Shown here one piece after another: positions 24,465 to 32,640 of a DNA stretch of 42,804 nucleotides. The notes below the pieces were generated by a model that did not search any database, had not been told where the DNA came from, and saw only the letters and a list, made by a program, of their open reading frames with translations. Numbering within the stretch: position 1 is the stretch's first letter; every line of letters starts with the position of its first letter. The stretch lies in contig URIB01000010.1 of assembly GCA_900547785.1 (NCBI GenBank), positions 1 to 42,804 of the forward strand, read 5' to 3'. This DNA comes from an uncultured Dialister sp. (GTDB lineage: Bacteria; Bacillota; Negativicutes; Veillonellales; Dialisteraceae). The position numbers and the translations under genes were made by a program.

Positions 24465-25472
24465 TTAAAGTCCCTTTGAAGCGACAAAGGCCACCAGATC
24501 AATAATTCTCATGGAATATCCCCATTCGTTATCATACCAGGCAATGACTTTGACCATATTATTATCCATAACCATTGTCAGCTTGCTGTCTATTGTGGAA
24601 CTTACATCGGTCGTTTTAAAATCACTGGATACCAGTTCTTCATCAGTGTACGCCAAAATCCCCTTGAGTTCCCTTTCAGAAGCTGATTTTAATGCTTCAT
24701 TGACCTCTTCCTTGCTTACCGTTTTATTTAATTCCACCGTTAAATCTACAAGAGAAACATCAGGAGTTGGCACCCGGACTGCCAGTCCGTTCAATTTTCC
24801 TTTCATTTCAGGAATGACAATGCCGATCGCTTTGGCAGCCCCCGTACTGGTGGGAATCATATTTTCCGCAGCGGCTCTTCCCCGTCTTGCATCTTTTTTA
24901 TGTGCTTTTTCAAGAATGGCCTGATCATTGGTATAGGAATGAATGGTCGTCATAAGACCGCGTTTAATCCCGAATTTTTCATTGAGGACTTTACAAATAG
25001 GAGCCAAGCAATTTGTCGTACAGGAAGCATTGGAAATAATTTCATCCTTGTCCGGATTGTAAACGGATTCATTGACACCCATAACAATGGTAGCGTCTTC
25101 ATCCTTGCCCGGTGCTGTGATAATGACTTTTTTTACAGTTCCTCTGATATGCTTGCCTGCACTGGCACGATCCTTTAATTTACCGGTCGACTCAATGACA
25201 ATCTCAACGCCGTACGCACTCCAGTCCAGATTTTCAGGATCACGGTCATGCAAAACCTGTATACGCTTTCCGTCAACAACCAGTACATCGCCGTCTATTT
25301 CTACTGTCTTGCCCAAACGCCCGTGCACTGTATCATATTTCAAAAGATAAGCTGCCGTTTCCGCTCCGCTCGGATTATTGATTGCCACAATGTCCAAGTC
25401 TTTTCTGTCCAGAAGTCCGCGGAAAACAAGTCTGCCGATTCTTCCAAAACCGTTAATTGCTACTTTTGTCAT
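24465..25472 (-). CDS. gap: Glyceraldehyde-3-phosphate dehydrogenase
   Basis: Oxidises glyceraldehyde 3-phosphate with phosphate; 335 residues. Rossmann motif INGFGRIGRLVFRG, catalytic C151 in SNASCTTNC, base H178 in TTIHSYTNDQ. At the end of strand 2, where NAD-specific enzymes have Asp (N-D), this one reads N32-N33-P-S-G, so cofactor choice may be relaxed toward NADP. First gene of gap-pgk-tpiA-eno with AGGAGGG ribosome site and a long leader. No CggR-type repressor and no phosphoglycerate mutase are present in the cluster. Confidence 0.97.
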   Translation of the reverse strand: MTKVAINGFGRIGRLVFRGLLDRKDLDIVAINNPSGAETAAYLLKYDTVHGRLGKTVEIDGDVLVVDGKRIQVLHDRDPENLDWSAYGVEIVIESTGKLKDRASAGKHIRGTVKKVIITAPGKDEDATIVMGVNESVYNPDKDEIISNASCTTNCLAPICKVLNEKFGIKRGLMTTIHSYTNDQAILEKAHKKDARRGRAAAENMIPTSTGAAKAIGIVIPEMKGKLNGLAVRVPTPDVSLVDLTVELNKTVSKEEVNEALKSASERELKGILAYTDEELVSSDFKTTDVSSTIDSKLTMVMDNNMVKVIAWYDNEWGYSMRIIDLVAFVASKGL

Positions 25473-25644
25473 GCTCGTACCCTCCTATGTGGTTAAAATA
25501 CCGGAACACCTGCATTTGCAATTTACGAAAATGCCCCCTTCAGGACACCGGATTGCAAACAAAAATCCTGACGTACTCATAAAAAACCGTGCCGCAAAAT
25601 AAATTTAAAACGTTCTGTACCATCAGGAATCTTTTACTTTATAT

Positions 25645-25673
25645 AGTATATCATGCACCGTTTTACACCACAA
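25645..25673 (-). promoter_or_regulatory. candidate promoter of the glycolytic operon
   Basis: TTGTGG (25668-25673) and TATACT (25645-25650) are 17 bases apart on the minus strand. The implied leader of about 165 nt before the gap ATG contains nested inverted repeats (CCGG...CCGG with CCTG/CAGG near 25501-25555; TCCTGA/TCAGGA near 25565-25628), so post-initiation control is possible. Confidence 0.5.
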
Positions 25674-25827
25674 CAACTATAGTCATTAGTATAAAAAGTA
25701 TACACTTATCGTGATCAATTGCCATTTGAATTATCTATTTTTTCTTTTCCTCTATTTTTAAAATGAACCGGAAAGTAAAGTCGGAAAATTCACATATCTG
25801 TTTTGTTTTATTTTTTTAGACCCCATA

Positions 25828-25842
25828 GTATAATGATTATAA
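25828..25842 (+). promoter_or_regulatory. PerR/Fur-like palindrome over the fabK -10
   Basis: GTATAATGATTATAA is a 7-1-7 palindrome differing at one base from the PerR consensus TTATAAT-N-ATTATAA. It contains the likely -10 TATAAT (25829-25834), so a bound repressor would block the promoter of the reductase gene 70 bases downstream. An adjoining ATCATTAT extends a second inverted repeat (ATAATGAT...ATCATTAT). AT-richness makes chance matches more likely. Confidence 0.4.
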
Positions 25843-25912
25843 ATCATTATCATTTCGTTTTTTATGACTTTTTCTTATCATTCATGATGAGTTTTTACCG
25901 AGGAGGATTCTG

Positions 25913-26866
25913 ATGACATCTTGGAATACGAAACTTACGAAGCTGTTGGATATTTCGTATCCGATTATTCAAGGCGCTATGGCTTATATTTCTGACGGTC
26001 GTTTAGCGGCCGCCATGAGTCATGCCGGAGGAGCGGGCGTGATTGCGTCAGGCGGTTTTACTCCTGATGAAGTCCGCCGGGAGATCCGTTCTTTTAAAGA
26101 TATGGCCGGTTCTCATAAAATATATGGCGTCAATCTTATGTTGCAAGATAAAAATAAAGAGGATGTGGCGCAGATCATATGTGATGAAAAAGTCCCGTTT
26201 GTAACTATCGGAGCGGGAAATCCTATCCCCTGGATGAAAGAACTCCAGCCTCATCACATCAAATGCATTCCTGTCGTTCCCACAGTAAAACTGGCGCAAA
26301 GAGTTCAAAAATATGGTGCCGACGCTATCGTCATTGAAGGCATGGAAGCAGGCGGTCACGATGGAAAGCTCACATTGATGGCACTCATGGAAAACGTTCT
26401 TCCTTTGATTGATATTCCCGTTCTGGCTGCCGGCGGAATCGTTGACGGCCGTGCGGTTGCCGCCGCCCTTCTCATGGGAGCGTCAGGCGTACAAATGGGT
26501 ACCCGATTTTTGCTTGCTGAAGAATGTCGCCTGCACCCCAATGCAAAAGAAGCGATTATCAAGGCCGGCGATACCGATTCCATCGTCACCGGTTTCACAA
26601 GAAATGACAGTGTACGGGGTTTAAGAAATCAATTTTCCCACAAATATCTGAAAGCGGAATACGGAGGAGCCGATGCGGAAGAATTAACCGCTCTTTCCCG
26701 GGGAAGCAATAAAAAAGCCGCGGTTGACGGCGATGTGGAAAACGGTTTTGTTTTAGCTGGCATGTCACTTACGCACCTGACAAAAGTAGAATCCGTCAGT
26801 GATATTATGAACCAACTCGTTACAGAAACGGAATCGGCACTGAAAAAAGGCCCCTCTCTTATTTAA
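25913..26866 (+). CDS. fabK: FabK-like enoyl-ACP reductase II (nitronate monooxygenase superfamily)
   Basis: FMN-dependent TIM-barrel protein, 317 residues. Motifs: QGAMAYISDGRLAAA at the start, AGVIASGGFTPDEVRREI, GAGNP, IEGMEAGGHDG with H149, and FMN-phosphate segments AAGGIVDGRAVAAALLMGA and GVQMGTRF. These fit FabK, which reduces enoyl-ACP in fatty-acid elongation. A nitronate monooxygenase or other 2-nitropropane-dioxygenase-like activity cannot be excluded, because no other fab genes are adjacent. Strong ribosome site GAGGAGG. Transcribed alone, divergently from gap. Confidence 0.75.
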   Translation: MTSWNTKLTKLLDISYPIIQGAMAYISDGRLAAAMSHAGGAGVIASGGFTPDEVRREIRSFKDMAGSHKIYGVNLMLQDKNKEDVAQIICDEKVPFVTIGAGNPIPWMKELQPHHIKCIPVVPTVKLAQRVQKYGADAIVIEGMEAGGHDGKLTLMALMENVLPLIDIPVLAAGGIVDGRAVAAALLMGASGVQMGTRFLLAEECRLHPNAKEAIIKAGDTDSIVTGFTRNDSVRGLRNQFSHKYLKAEYGGADAEELTALSRGSNKKAAVDGDVENGFVLAGMSLTHLTKVESVSDIMNQLVTETESALKKGPSLI

Positions 26867-26988
26867 AAGCGTCTTTATCATCTCTTTTTGTTATATATGC
26901 ATGCACAACCTGTCTTATGCGCAGCTGTCATGATATTGTATAATTAATATATAGAATATCATCAATATCAATTACAAGGAGGATTCCT

Positions 26989-27546
26989 ATGTATACATTC
27001 CAGAGTACTTCTTATAAAGGAAAGAAACCGCAAATTCACGAGGACGCTTTCGTGGCGCCCCAAGTTTCCCTCTACGGAGATGTCCGTGTCGCCAAGCACG
27101 CCAGCCTGTGGCCCGGCGTCGTTGCCCGGGGAGATGTCAATTATATTTCCGTCGGCGAATGCTCCAACGTCCAGGATTTGGTTTGCCTTCATGTGGCTGA
27201 CGACAATCCCTGCATCATCGGCGATTATGTAACAATCGGTCATTGCGCCTGTGTTCACGGCTGCATTTTAGAAGATCATGTCCTTGTGGGAATGAATGCC
27301 ACCATTCTAACAGGCGCCAAAGTCGGAAGAGGCTCTATCATTGCCGCAGGCGCTTTGGTTTTAGAAAACCAGGTTATTCCGCCGAACTCTCTGGTTGTGG
27401 GTGTTCCCGGAAAAGTTATTTCCACTATTGATAAAGTGAAAAATATCCATGGACAGGCATTGAAATACAAAACCGAATGGGCCGTCGACTACGGGGTCAA
27501 ACCTGACATTGAAGGTGAACTCTATCACGGAGAAGAAATTATTTAA
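26989..27546 (+). CDS. Gamma-carbonic-anhydrase-like hexapeptide-repeat protein
   Basis: Left-handed beta-helix protein of 185 residues (YrdA/PaaY/CaiE group), built from hexapeptide repeats between about residues 15 and 140. The three metal histidines of gamma-carbonic anhydrases are visible: H68 (LHVADDN), H85 and H90 (TIGHCACVH). The Arg-Asp pair RGDV is also there. Family members are carbonic anhydrases or acyl transferases, and activity cannot be told from sequence. Ribosome site AAGGAGG. A TATAAT at 26939-26944 may be its -10, without a good -35. Ends in its own strong terminator. Confidence 0.85.
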   Translation: MYTFQSTSYKGKKPQIHEDAFVAPQVSLYGDVRVAKHASLWPGVVARGDVNYISVGECSNVQDLVCLHVADDNPCIIGDYVTIGHCACVHGCILEDHVLVGMNATILTGAKVGRGSIIAAGALVLENQVIPPNSLVVGVPGKVISTIDKVKNIHGQALKYKTEWAVDYGVKPDIEGELYHGEEII

Positions 27547-27581
27547 ACTTCGCGCGTAACTTGCTGTGACATCAATTTTAC

Positions 27582-27612
27582 ATACGCAACAGATCTATCA
27601 TCTGCTGCGTAT
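27582..27612 (+). terminator. terminator of the gamma-carbonic-anhydrase-like gene
   Basis: A 13-bp stem (27582-27594 with 27600-27612; one mismatch) around a 5-nt loop is followed by a run of T, 36 bases after the stop. Confidence 0.88.
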
Positions 27613-27665
27613 TTTTTTATATTGCCCCTCTTACTTATAGATTATTTTCTTAATTTTCTTATTCA

Positions 27666-27706
27666 AAAAACGAACCTTATCCATCCAATCACCAAGGTTC
27701 GTTTTT
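27666..27706 (-). terminator. terminator of the lysA-like gene, bidirectional
   Basis: The perfect 13-bp stem AAAAACGAACCTT/AAGGTTCGTTTTT has A/T runs built into both arms, so it can end transcripts from either direction. It lies just past the stop at 27711. Confidence 0.85.
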
Positions 27707-27710
27707 GTAA

Positions 27711-28976
27711 TTATTTCTTTATATGCAGTTCCAGTCCGGGGAAATCCAAAGTGGCAAATAAGTCGGAAAGGGTTTCATCTCTTCTGATTTGCTTAATCTC
27801 TCCGTTTTCGGAAATCATAATTTCTTTATGCCGCAATCGCCCATTATAATTGTAGCCCATACTGTGGCCGTGAGCACCCGTATCATGAATCACAAGCAGA
27901 TCGCCTTTTGTAATTTCGGGTAATTCTCTTTGAATAGCAAACTTATCACTGTTTTCACACAGAGATCCGACCACATCGTACACTCTGTTCTTTTCCGCCC
28001 GCTCTTTTCCGACAACCGTAATATGATGATAGGCACCGTACATGCCGGGACGCATCAGATCCGCCATGCAGGCATCGACTCCTATATAATCTCTGTAAAT
28101 ATTTTTATAATGAACCGCTTTGGTTACCAGATATCCGTACGGTCCGGTAATCGCACGGCCGCATTCAAAACAAATCCGGGTATTCTCAAATCCTTTCATT
28201 TTTTCTTCAAATAACCGTTTAGCTTCCGTTCCCAACGCTTCCAAGTCTACAGGGTCCTGCTCCGGACGATATGGAATCCCTATTCCTCCGCCGAAATCAA
28301 TAAATGAAACGGTTACCCCTTGCTTTTCTCTGATATCCGCCGCCAAATCAAACATCATTCCGATCGTCCCCAGAAGTCCCGGCAACTCAAGTTCGGCGGA
28401 AATGACCATTGTATGGATACCGATATAGCTGATTCTTTTATTTTTGGCCCATGCCACACACTTCATCAGCTGGTCATAGGTCATACCGTATTTCGCTTCT
28501 TCCGGTGCGCCGATAATGGAATTCCCTCTGGCTAAATCAGGGCCGGGATTATAACGGAAACAAATTCGCTGGGGAACGATTCCCAGCCGTTCCAAATCAT
28601 CCAGATTCGATATATCATCCAAGTTTATAACGGCTCCCAATTCATGAGCTTTGATAAATTCTTCATCCGGTGTATCATTCGATGAAAATACAATCTCCTC
28701 GCCGGATAAACCGACTGCCTCCGCCAGAATCAATTCCGCCATAGAACTGCAATCCGCTCCGACATGAACGGAACGCAAACTTTTCATAATCCACGGATTC
28801 GGCGTTGCTTTCACCGCAAAATATTCATAAAAATCGGGATGCCATGAAAATGCCCGCTGCAGGCGCTTCACATACTCCAATATCCCTTTTTCGTCATATA
28901 AATGAAAAGGCGTTCCGTATTTCTCCGCAATTTCACTAATTAACCGGTCACTGAAAGGAATCTTTTTTTCGCTCAC
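27711..28976 (-). CDS. lysA: Diaminopimelate decarboxylase-like PLP enzyme (fold III)
   Basis: Alanine-racemase-fold decarboxylase, 421 residues. PLP lysine K56 in YFAVKAT; glycine-rich PLP-phosphate loop FIDFGGGIG (226-234); ECGRAITGPYG (271-281); partner-subunit catalytic C340 in GSLCENSDKF. LysA removes the D-carboxylate of meso-diaminopimelate to make lysine. The segment ECGRAITGPYG differs from the common EPGR form, so related activities (ornithine/lysine or carboxynorspermidine decarboxylation) are alternatives, relevant beside a polyamine island. The start is GTG with a weak AAAGG site. Single gene. Confidence 0.78.
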   Translation of the reverse strand: MSEKKIPFSDRLISEIAEKYGTPFHLYDEKGILEYVKRLQRAFSWHPDFYEYFAVKATPNPWIMKSLRSVHVGADCSSMAELILAEAVGLSGEEIVFSSNDTPDEEFIKAHELGAVINLDDISNLDDLERLGIVPQRICFRYNPGPDLARGNSIIGAPEEAKYGMTYDQLMKCVAWAKNKRISYIGIHTMVISAELELPGLLGTIGMMFDLAADIREKQGVTVSFIDFGGGIGIPYRPEQDPVDLEALGTEAKRLFEEKMKGFENTRICFECGRAITGPYGYLVTKAVHYKNIYRDYIGVDACMADLMRPGMYGAYHHITVVGKERAEKNRVYDVVGSLCENSDKFAIQRELPEITKGDLLVIHDTGAHGHSMGYNYNGRLRHKEIMISENGEIKQIRRDETLSDLFATLDFPGLELHIKK

Positions 28977-29148
28977 TTCGTATCACGCCTTTCCCTCTGT
29001 CTTCTAATGATTGAATAAAATATCAATTATTATATCATGGACCCGTCCTCTCCGCATGCGGGACAATCATACCTATCATATATTTCCACACATTTCCATG
29101 AATTTTATCCGTCCCGATTTCCATTTTCTCCTATTTGCACATACGTAC

Positions 29149-29190
29149 AAAAAAAGCTCCCGGCGATGAAATCAATCCCCGCCGGAGAGC
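29149..29190 (-). terminator. terminator of the second binding-protein gene
   Basis: A GC-rich stem (29156-29164 with 29181-29190, GCTCTCCGGC/GCCGGGAGC) is followed by seven T on the minus strand, eight bases after the stop at 29198. Confidence 0.88.
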
Positions 29191-29197
29191 CGTTTTT

Positions 29198-30049
29198 CTA
29201 TTGACCTGCATTTCCCAATGCTTTCCTGCTGTATTCATCTGTCCATTTTTTGAAATTCTCATTCTCCGTATTTTTTTGAATCACCCTGTTTACCACATCC
29301 AATACATCCGGATTTCCTTTTGGCAAAGCCACGGCTGAATTTTTGACGGAATCGCTCAACCGGATATCCGCAAACATCAAATCGTCATTAAATATCAGGT
29401 ACTGCTGTCCTACAATCCCTTCCACGACAAGACCGTCCACTTTCCCCTGCTTCAGTTCAAGCACTACTTCCGGTACATGGGCAAGCGCTACGATTTTAGC
29501 GTCTTTTATTTGTTGTTTTGCCAATGTTTCCTGGGTTGTCGATTTTTGCACACCGATTGTCTTTTCGAAAAGATCTTCCACTTTTTGGTAAATAGGGGCA
29601 TCAGATTTATGGATAATGATTTTCTGTTCCGTCGGCAGATAGTCTTGGGAAAAATCCATCGCTTTTTTCCTTTCTTCCGTCGGATTGATTCCCGCTATCG
29701 CCAAATCCACTTTCCCTGACGCCAAAGAAGTCAGCAATGCCTGAAAATTCATATCCTTCACATCTAACTTGACACCTAAATCCTCTGCTATTTTTTGTGC
29801 AAGTTCCATATCAATTCCGATGACTTTTTTATTTCCTGCAGAAGTATCTATAAACTCATAGGGAGGGTACCCCGATGCGGTGCCTACAACCAATTTCCCC
29901 TCTTTTTTTATTTTCTGCATAAGCGGACTTTCTTTCTGCATATTTACGTTTGTATCCGCCGGTTTTTCATCGCTTTTGCACCCTGCCGATACGGATACAA
30001 ACAAGGCGGTCATGAATACGGCAATACTTTTTTTAATGATTGTCTTCAT
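29198..30049 (-). CDS. Amino-acid ABC transporter substrate-binding lipoprotein (paralogue 2)
   Basis: 283 residues; lipoprotein signal with lipobox VSAGC, acylated Cys at residue 24. SBP_bac_3 fold: GKLVVGTASGYPPYEF, IGIDMELAQKIAEDLGVKL, DLAIAGINPTEERK, KSTTQE, and FNDDL. Very similar throughout to the neighbouring binding protein at 30247-31092, so probably a tandem duplicate that now has its own promoter. The two may feed one ATPase/permease pair with different amino acids; basic amino acids are suggested by context only. The ATG at 30049 has AAAGGAG at seven bases. An upstream ATG at 30112 lies in the operator and is rejected. Confidence 0.88.
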   Translation of the reverse strand: MKTIIKKSIAVFMTALFVSVSAGCKSDEKPADTNVNMQKESPLMQKIKKEGKLVVGTASGYPPYEFIDTSAGNKKVIGIDMELAQKIAEDLGVKLDVKDMNFQALLTSLASGKVDLAIAGINPTEERKKAMDFSQDYLPTEQKIIIHKSDAPIYQKVEDLFEKTIGVQKSTTQETLAKQQIKDAKIVALAHVPEVVLELKQGKVDGLVVEGIVGQQYLIFNDDLMFADIRLSDSVKNSAVALPKGNPDVLDVVNRVIQKNTENENFKKWTDEYSRKALGNAGQ

Positions 30050-30092
30050 TTCAAATCTCCTTTCGTGCAAGCATGATGAATAATACGAAAGC

Positions 30093-30133
30093 ATTTTAGC
30101 ATAATTATTCATTTATGTCAATAATTATGCTAA
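30093..30133 (-). promoter_or_regulatory. promoter with palindromic ARG-box-like operator
   Basis: Minus strand: TTGACA (30116-30121), 17-bp spacer, TAAAAT (30093-30098). Overlaying it is a perfect 14-bp inverted repeat, TTAGCATAATTATT (30096-30109) with its complement (30120-30133), loop of 10. The segment TGAATAATTATGCT resembles the ArgR consensus TGAAT-N4-ATTCA. 26 bases (30097-30122) are identical to the promoter of the ABC operon at 32645-32670, so one regulator probably controls both. Confidence 0.7.
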
Positions 30134-30145
30134 TTCAACAAACAA

Positions 30146-30185
30146 GAAACGGATGCCCATTGCTCTGCAAAGAAGCATCCGTTTC
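30146..30185 (-). terminator. terminator of the ABC transporter operon
   Basis: The perfect 11-bp stem GAAACGGATGC/GCATCCGTTTC is followed by TTGTTTGTTG on the minus strand, about 60 bases after the first binding-protein gene and just upstream of the second promoter. Confidence 0.75.
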
Positions 30186-30246
30186 CCTAAACACCGCCGG
30201 TAAATCATTTCCTTATACAGGATGACTGCGGAATATCGTATTCATT

Positions 30247-31092
30247 TTATTTTGCTTTTTCCACCGCCAGCCGGCTATACCGGTCTACCCATTGGTCAAA
30301 ATTTCCGTTTTTTGTATTTTCATCAATCACGTCATTCAGAATTTTTACTAAATCATCATTTCCTTTTTGCAGGGCAATGGCGGAAATTTTCTTGGCATCA
30401 GGAAAAGAAATCTCTGCCAATGCCAAATCATCATTAAATATCAGATACTGCTTAGCAACGACCCCCTCCAGAATGATCCCGTTCAACTTTCCGTGTTTCA
30501 ATTCCAAAACCGCATCGGGAACATTCGCAAGCCCTACAGATTTTGCGCCCTCCACTTTTTGCGCGGTCGCTTCCTGCGTTGTGGATTTTTCAGCGCCGAT
30601 CAATGCCCCTTTCAAATCGGCGGGCGTTTTATATTTCCCCGCGTCTTCTTTACGGATAAGAAGCTTCTGCTCTGTCGGTAAATACAGTTTGGAGAATGCC
30701 ATCGCCTTTTCTCTTTCCGGCGTCGGTGCCACACCTCCTACAGCTATGTCCACCTTATCCGCCGTAACGGATGACAGAAGTGCTGAAAAACTCATATCCT
30801 GTACTTCCAGCTTGACGCCCAGCTTATCTGCCACCTGCTGTACCAATTCTATATCAAGACCGATAACTTTTTTATCGCCTGCCGTTGCATCTACAAATAC
30901 GTAAGGCGGATACCCGGAAGATGTCCCTACAATGAGTTTCCCTCTTTCTTTAATTTTCTTTAGTAATTTTCCCTGCTGCTCCGCTCCCGTACTTTGACCG
31001 GAGCCGGTCTTGGCGGAATCTCCGCAACCGGTCAAAGCCAACAGGCTGACCGCAGCCATCCCCATCACCGCTAATTTGAATGATTTTTTCAT
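30247..31092 (-). CDS. Amino-acid ABC transporter substrate-binding lipoprotein (paralogue 1)
   Basis: 281 residues; lipobox LALTGC with Cys at 23. SBP_bac_3 family for polar amino acids: GKLIVGTSSGYPPYVF, IGLDIELVQQVADKLGV, KSTTQEATAQ, ALQKGNDDL. This is the receptor of the ATPase/permease pair encoded just upstream on the same strand (gap of 58 bases to the permease). Ribosome site AGGAGG. Ligand probably arginine, lysine or ornithine, judging from the nearby ornithine decarboxylases and ARG-box-like promoter; cystine or glutamine binding is not excluded. Confidence 0.9.
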   Translation of the reverse strand: MKKSFKLAVMGMAAVSLLALTGCGDSAKTGSGQSTGAEQQGKLLKKIKERGKLIVGTSSGYPPYVFVDATAGDKKVIGLDIELVQQVADKLGVKLEVQDMSFSALLSSVTADKVDIAVGGVAPTPEREKAMAFSKLYLPTEQKLLIRKEDAGKYKTPADLKGALIGAEKSTTQEATAQKVEGAKSVGLANVPDAVLELKHGKLNGIILEGVVAKQYLIFNDDLALAEISFPDAKKISAIALQKGNDDLVKILNDVIDENTKNGNFDQWVDRYSRLAVEKAK

Positions 31093-31150
31093 GATAAGCC
31101 TCCTAATCTTTTAACAACTTTTATTCAAAACTCTTTTCCGTTTCCATGTC

Positions 31151-31846
31151 TTACGCTCTCACAGAACGTACTTTCATATGACGCTCCAGAATACGCAGAC
31201 AGGACGAAACAAAAAATGTCATAACGAAATAATATACGGCGACAATGACAAGCGGAGGGAACGGCTGAAAACTGATCCCCTGTACCGTCGTTGCCGTATA
31301 CATCAAATCCGCCATGCCGATAACGGATACCTGGGAAGACTCTTTAATCAGTGTCACAAATTCATTTCCGATGACAGGCAAAATATTTCTGATCGCCTGG
31401 GGAATGACGATTCTCACCATGGATTCCCATTTAGAAAATCCTAAAGACATCGCCCCCTCGAGCTGTCCGTTTCCGACGGACTGTATGCCCGACCGGACGA
31501 TTTCACACTGATAAGCTCCGGAATTTAAAATCAAAGCAATCACGCCGGCGGACAGTCGTTCAAAATCGACCCCCATAATTTCAAAAGAGGGAAACTCGAT
31601 TCCCAAGAAAGGAAGTCCGAAAAAGACAAGGGAAATTTGAACCAGCACGGGCGTTCCACGGATCACTTCCACATATACGGCGGAAATTGCCTGTAATATT
31701 TTTATCCCCGAAATTTTCATAAAAGCCAGAAGTATGCCAAGAAATAAACCGAAGAAACAGGATAGGAAAGAAATAATCACCGTGATTTTAACGCCTGAAA
31801 AAAATATATCCTGATATTTGACGGCCGTTTCTAAAACTATATCCAT
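31151..31846 (-). CDS. Polar amino-acid ABC transporter permease
   Basis: HisM/ArtQ-type integral membrane subunit, 231 residues, about five hydrophobic segments. The conserved VEVIRGTPVLVQ and ALILNSGAYQCEIVRSGIQSV precede the coupling loop EGAMSLGFSKWESMVRIVIP, which docks on the ATPase; SSQVSVIG and DLM follow. Ribosome site AAGGAG; 10 bases after the ATPase gene. A single permease gene suggests a homodimeric channel. Confidence 0.92.
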   Translation of the reverse strand: MDIVLETAVKYQDIFFSGVKITVIISFLSCFFGLFLGILLAFMKISGIKILQAISAVYVEVIRGTPVLVQISLVFFGLPFLGIEFPSFEIMGVDFERLSAGVIALILNSGAYQCEIVRSGIQSVGNGQLEGAMSLGFSKWESMVRIVIPQAIRNILPVIGNEFVTLIKESSQVSVIGMADLMYTATTVQGISFQPFPPLVIVAVYYFVMTFFVSSCLRILERHMKVRSVRA

Positions 31847-31856
31847 GATTCACTCC

Positions 31857-32615
31857 TTAAATGTCATTATGCAGTAAACGTTTCAAAAAGTTTTGTGTTC
31901 TTTCTTCTTCCGGATGCGTAAAAATCTTTTCCGGATCGCCCTCTTCCACAATATAGCCTTTATCCATAAAAACCACATGGCTCGCAACCGACCGGGCAAA
32001 TTGCATTTCGTGAGTCACGACAGCCATCGTCATCCCCTCCATCGCCACCTCTTTCATGACAGAAAGTACATCGCCTACCAGCTCGGGATCCAGTGCGGAA
32101 GTCGGTTCATCAAAAAGAAGCATTTTAGGCTTCATGGCCAATGCTCTGGCAATGGCGACCCTTTGCTGCTGTCCTCCCGAAAGTTCTCCGGGATAATGAG
32201 ATGCCCTTTCCGTCATTCCCACACGGGATAATAATTCCATCGCCAAATCTTCCGCTTCTTTTTTATTCATCCGGTTAATATGCACAGGCGCATACATAAT
32301 ATTTTCCACTGCAGTCATCATAGGAAATAAATTGAAAGACTGGAAAACCATGCCTACATCACGGCGCAGCATTTTCACATCCGTTTTTTTATCAATCAGT
32401 TTGCCCTCAAACCGAAGCTCACCGCCAGTCGGTTCTTCCAATAAATTCAGACACCGGAGAAATGTGCTTTTCCCCGATCCGGACGGACCGATAATCGTCA
32501 CCACTTCTCCATTATATATTTGCATATTAATGTCTTTCAGAACTTCCACCTTCCCGAATGTTTTCTTTAGATGCTTGATTTCATAGATTACTTGCTTATT
32601 CTGAACATCTTCCAT
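31857..32615 (-). CDS. Polar amino-acid ABC transporter ATP-binding protein
   Basis: GlnQ/HisP/ArtP-type ATPase, 252 residues. Walker A GPSGSGKST (43-51), Q-loop VFQSFNLFPMMTAVENI, signature ELSGGQQQRVAIARAL, Walker B MLLFDEPTSALDPE, switch VTHEMQFARSV. The ATG at 32615 is preceded by AAAGGGG. A longer frame back to 32660 would begin inside the operator/promoter and is rejected. First gene of the operon, divergent from the LysR regulator. Confidence 0.94.
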   Translation of the reverse strand: MEDVQNKQVIYEIKHLKKTFGKVEVLKDINMQIYNGEVVTIIGPSGSGKSTFLRCLNLLEEPTGGELRFEGKLIDKKTDVKMLRRDVGMVFQSFNLFPMMTAVENIMYAPVHINRMNKKEAEDLAMELLSRVGMTERASHYPGELSGGQQQRVAIARALAMKPKMLLFDEPTSALDPELVGDVLSVMKEVAMEGMTMAVVTHEMQFARSVASHVVFMDKGYIVEEGDPEKIFTHPEEERTQNFLKRLLHNDI

Positions 32616-32640
32616 ACCATCACCCCTTTGTAATAGACAC

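Noticed and set aside
27711..28976. Assignment of the fold III decarboxylase as an ornithine decarboxylase
   Set aside because: Tempting next to the polyamine genes, but the CENSD catalytic-loop pattern and overall form fit diaminopimelate decarboxylase better; kept only as an alternative.
30050..30112. N-terminal extension of the second binding protein starting M-N-N-Y-A
   Set aside because: The extension reads through the promoter and operator. The ABC ATPase frame gains the same M-N-N-Y-A start for the same reason, because the operator is duplicated. Lipoprotein signal and ribosome site support the internal start.
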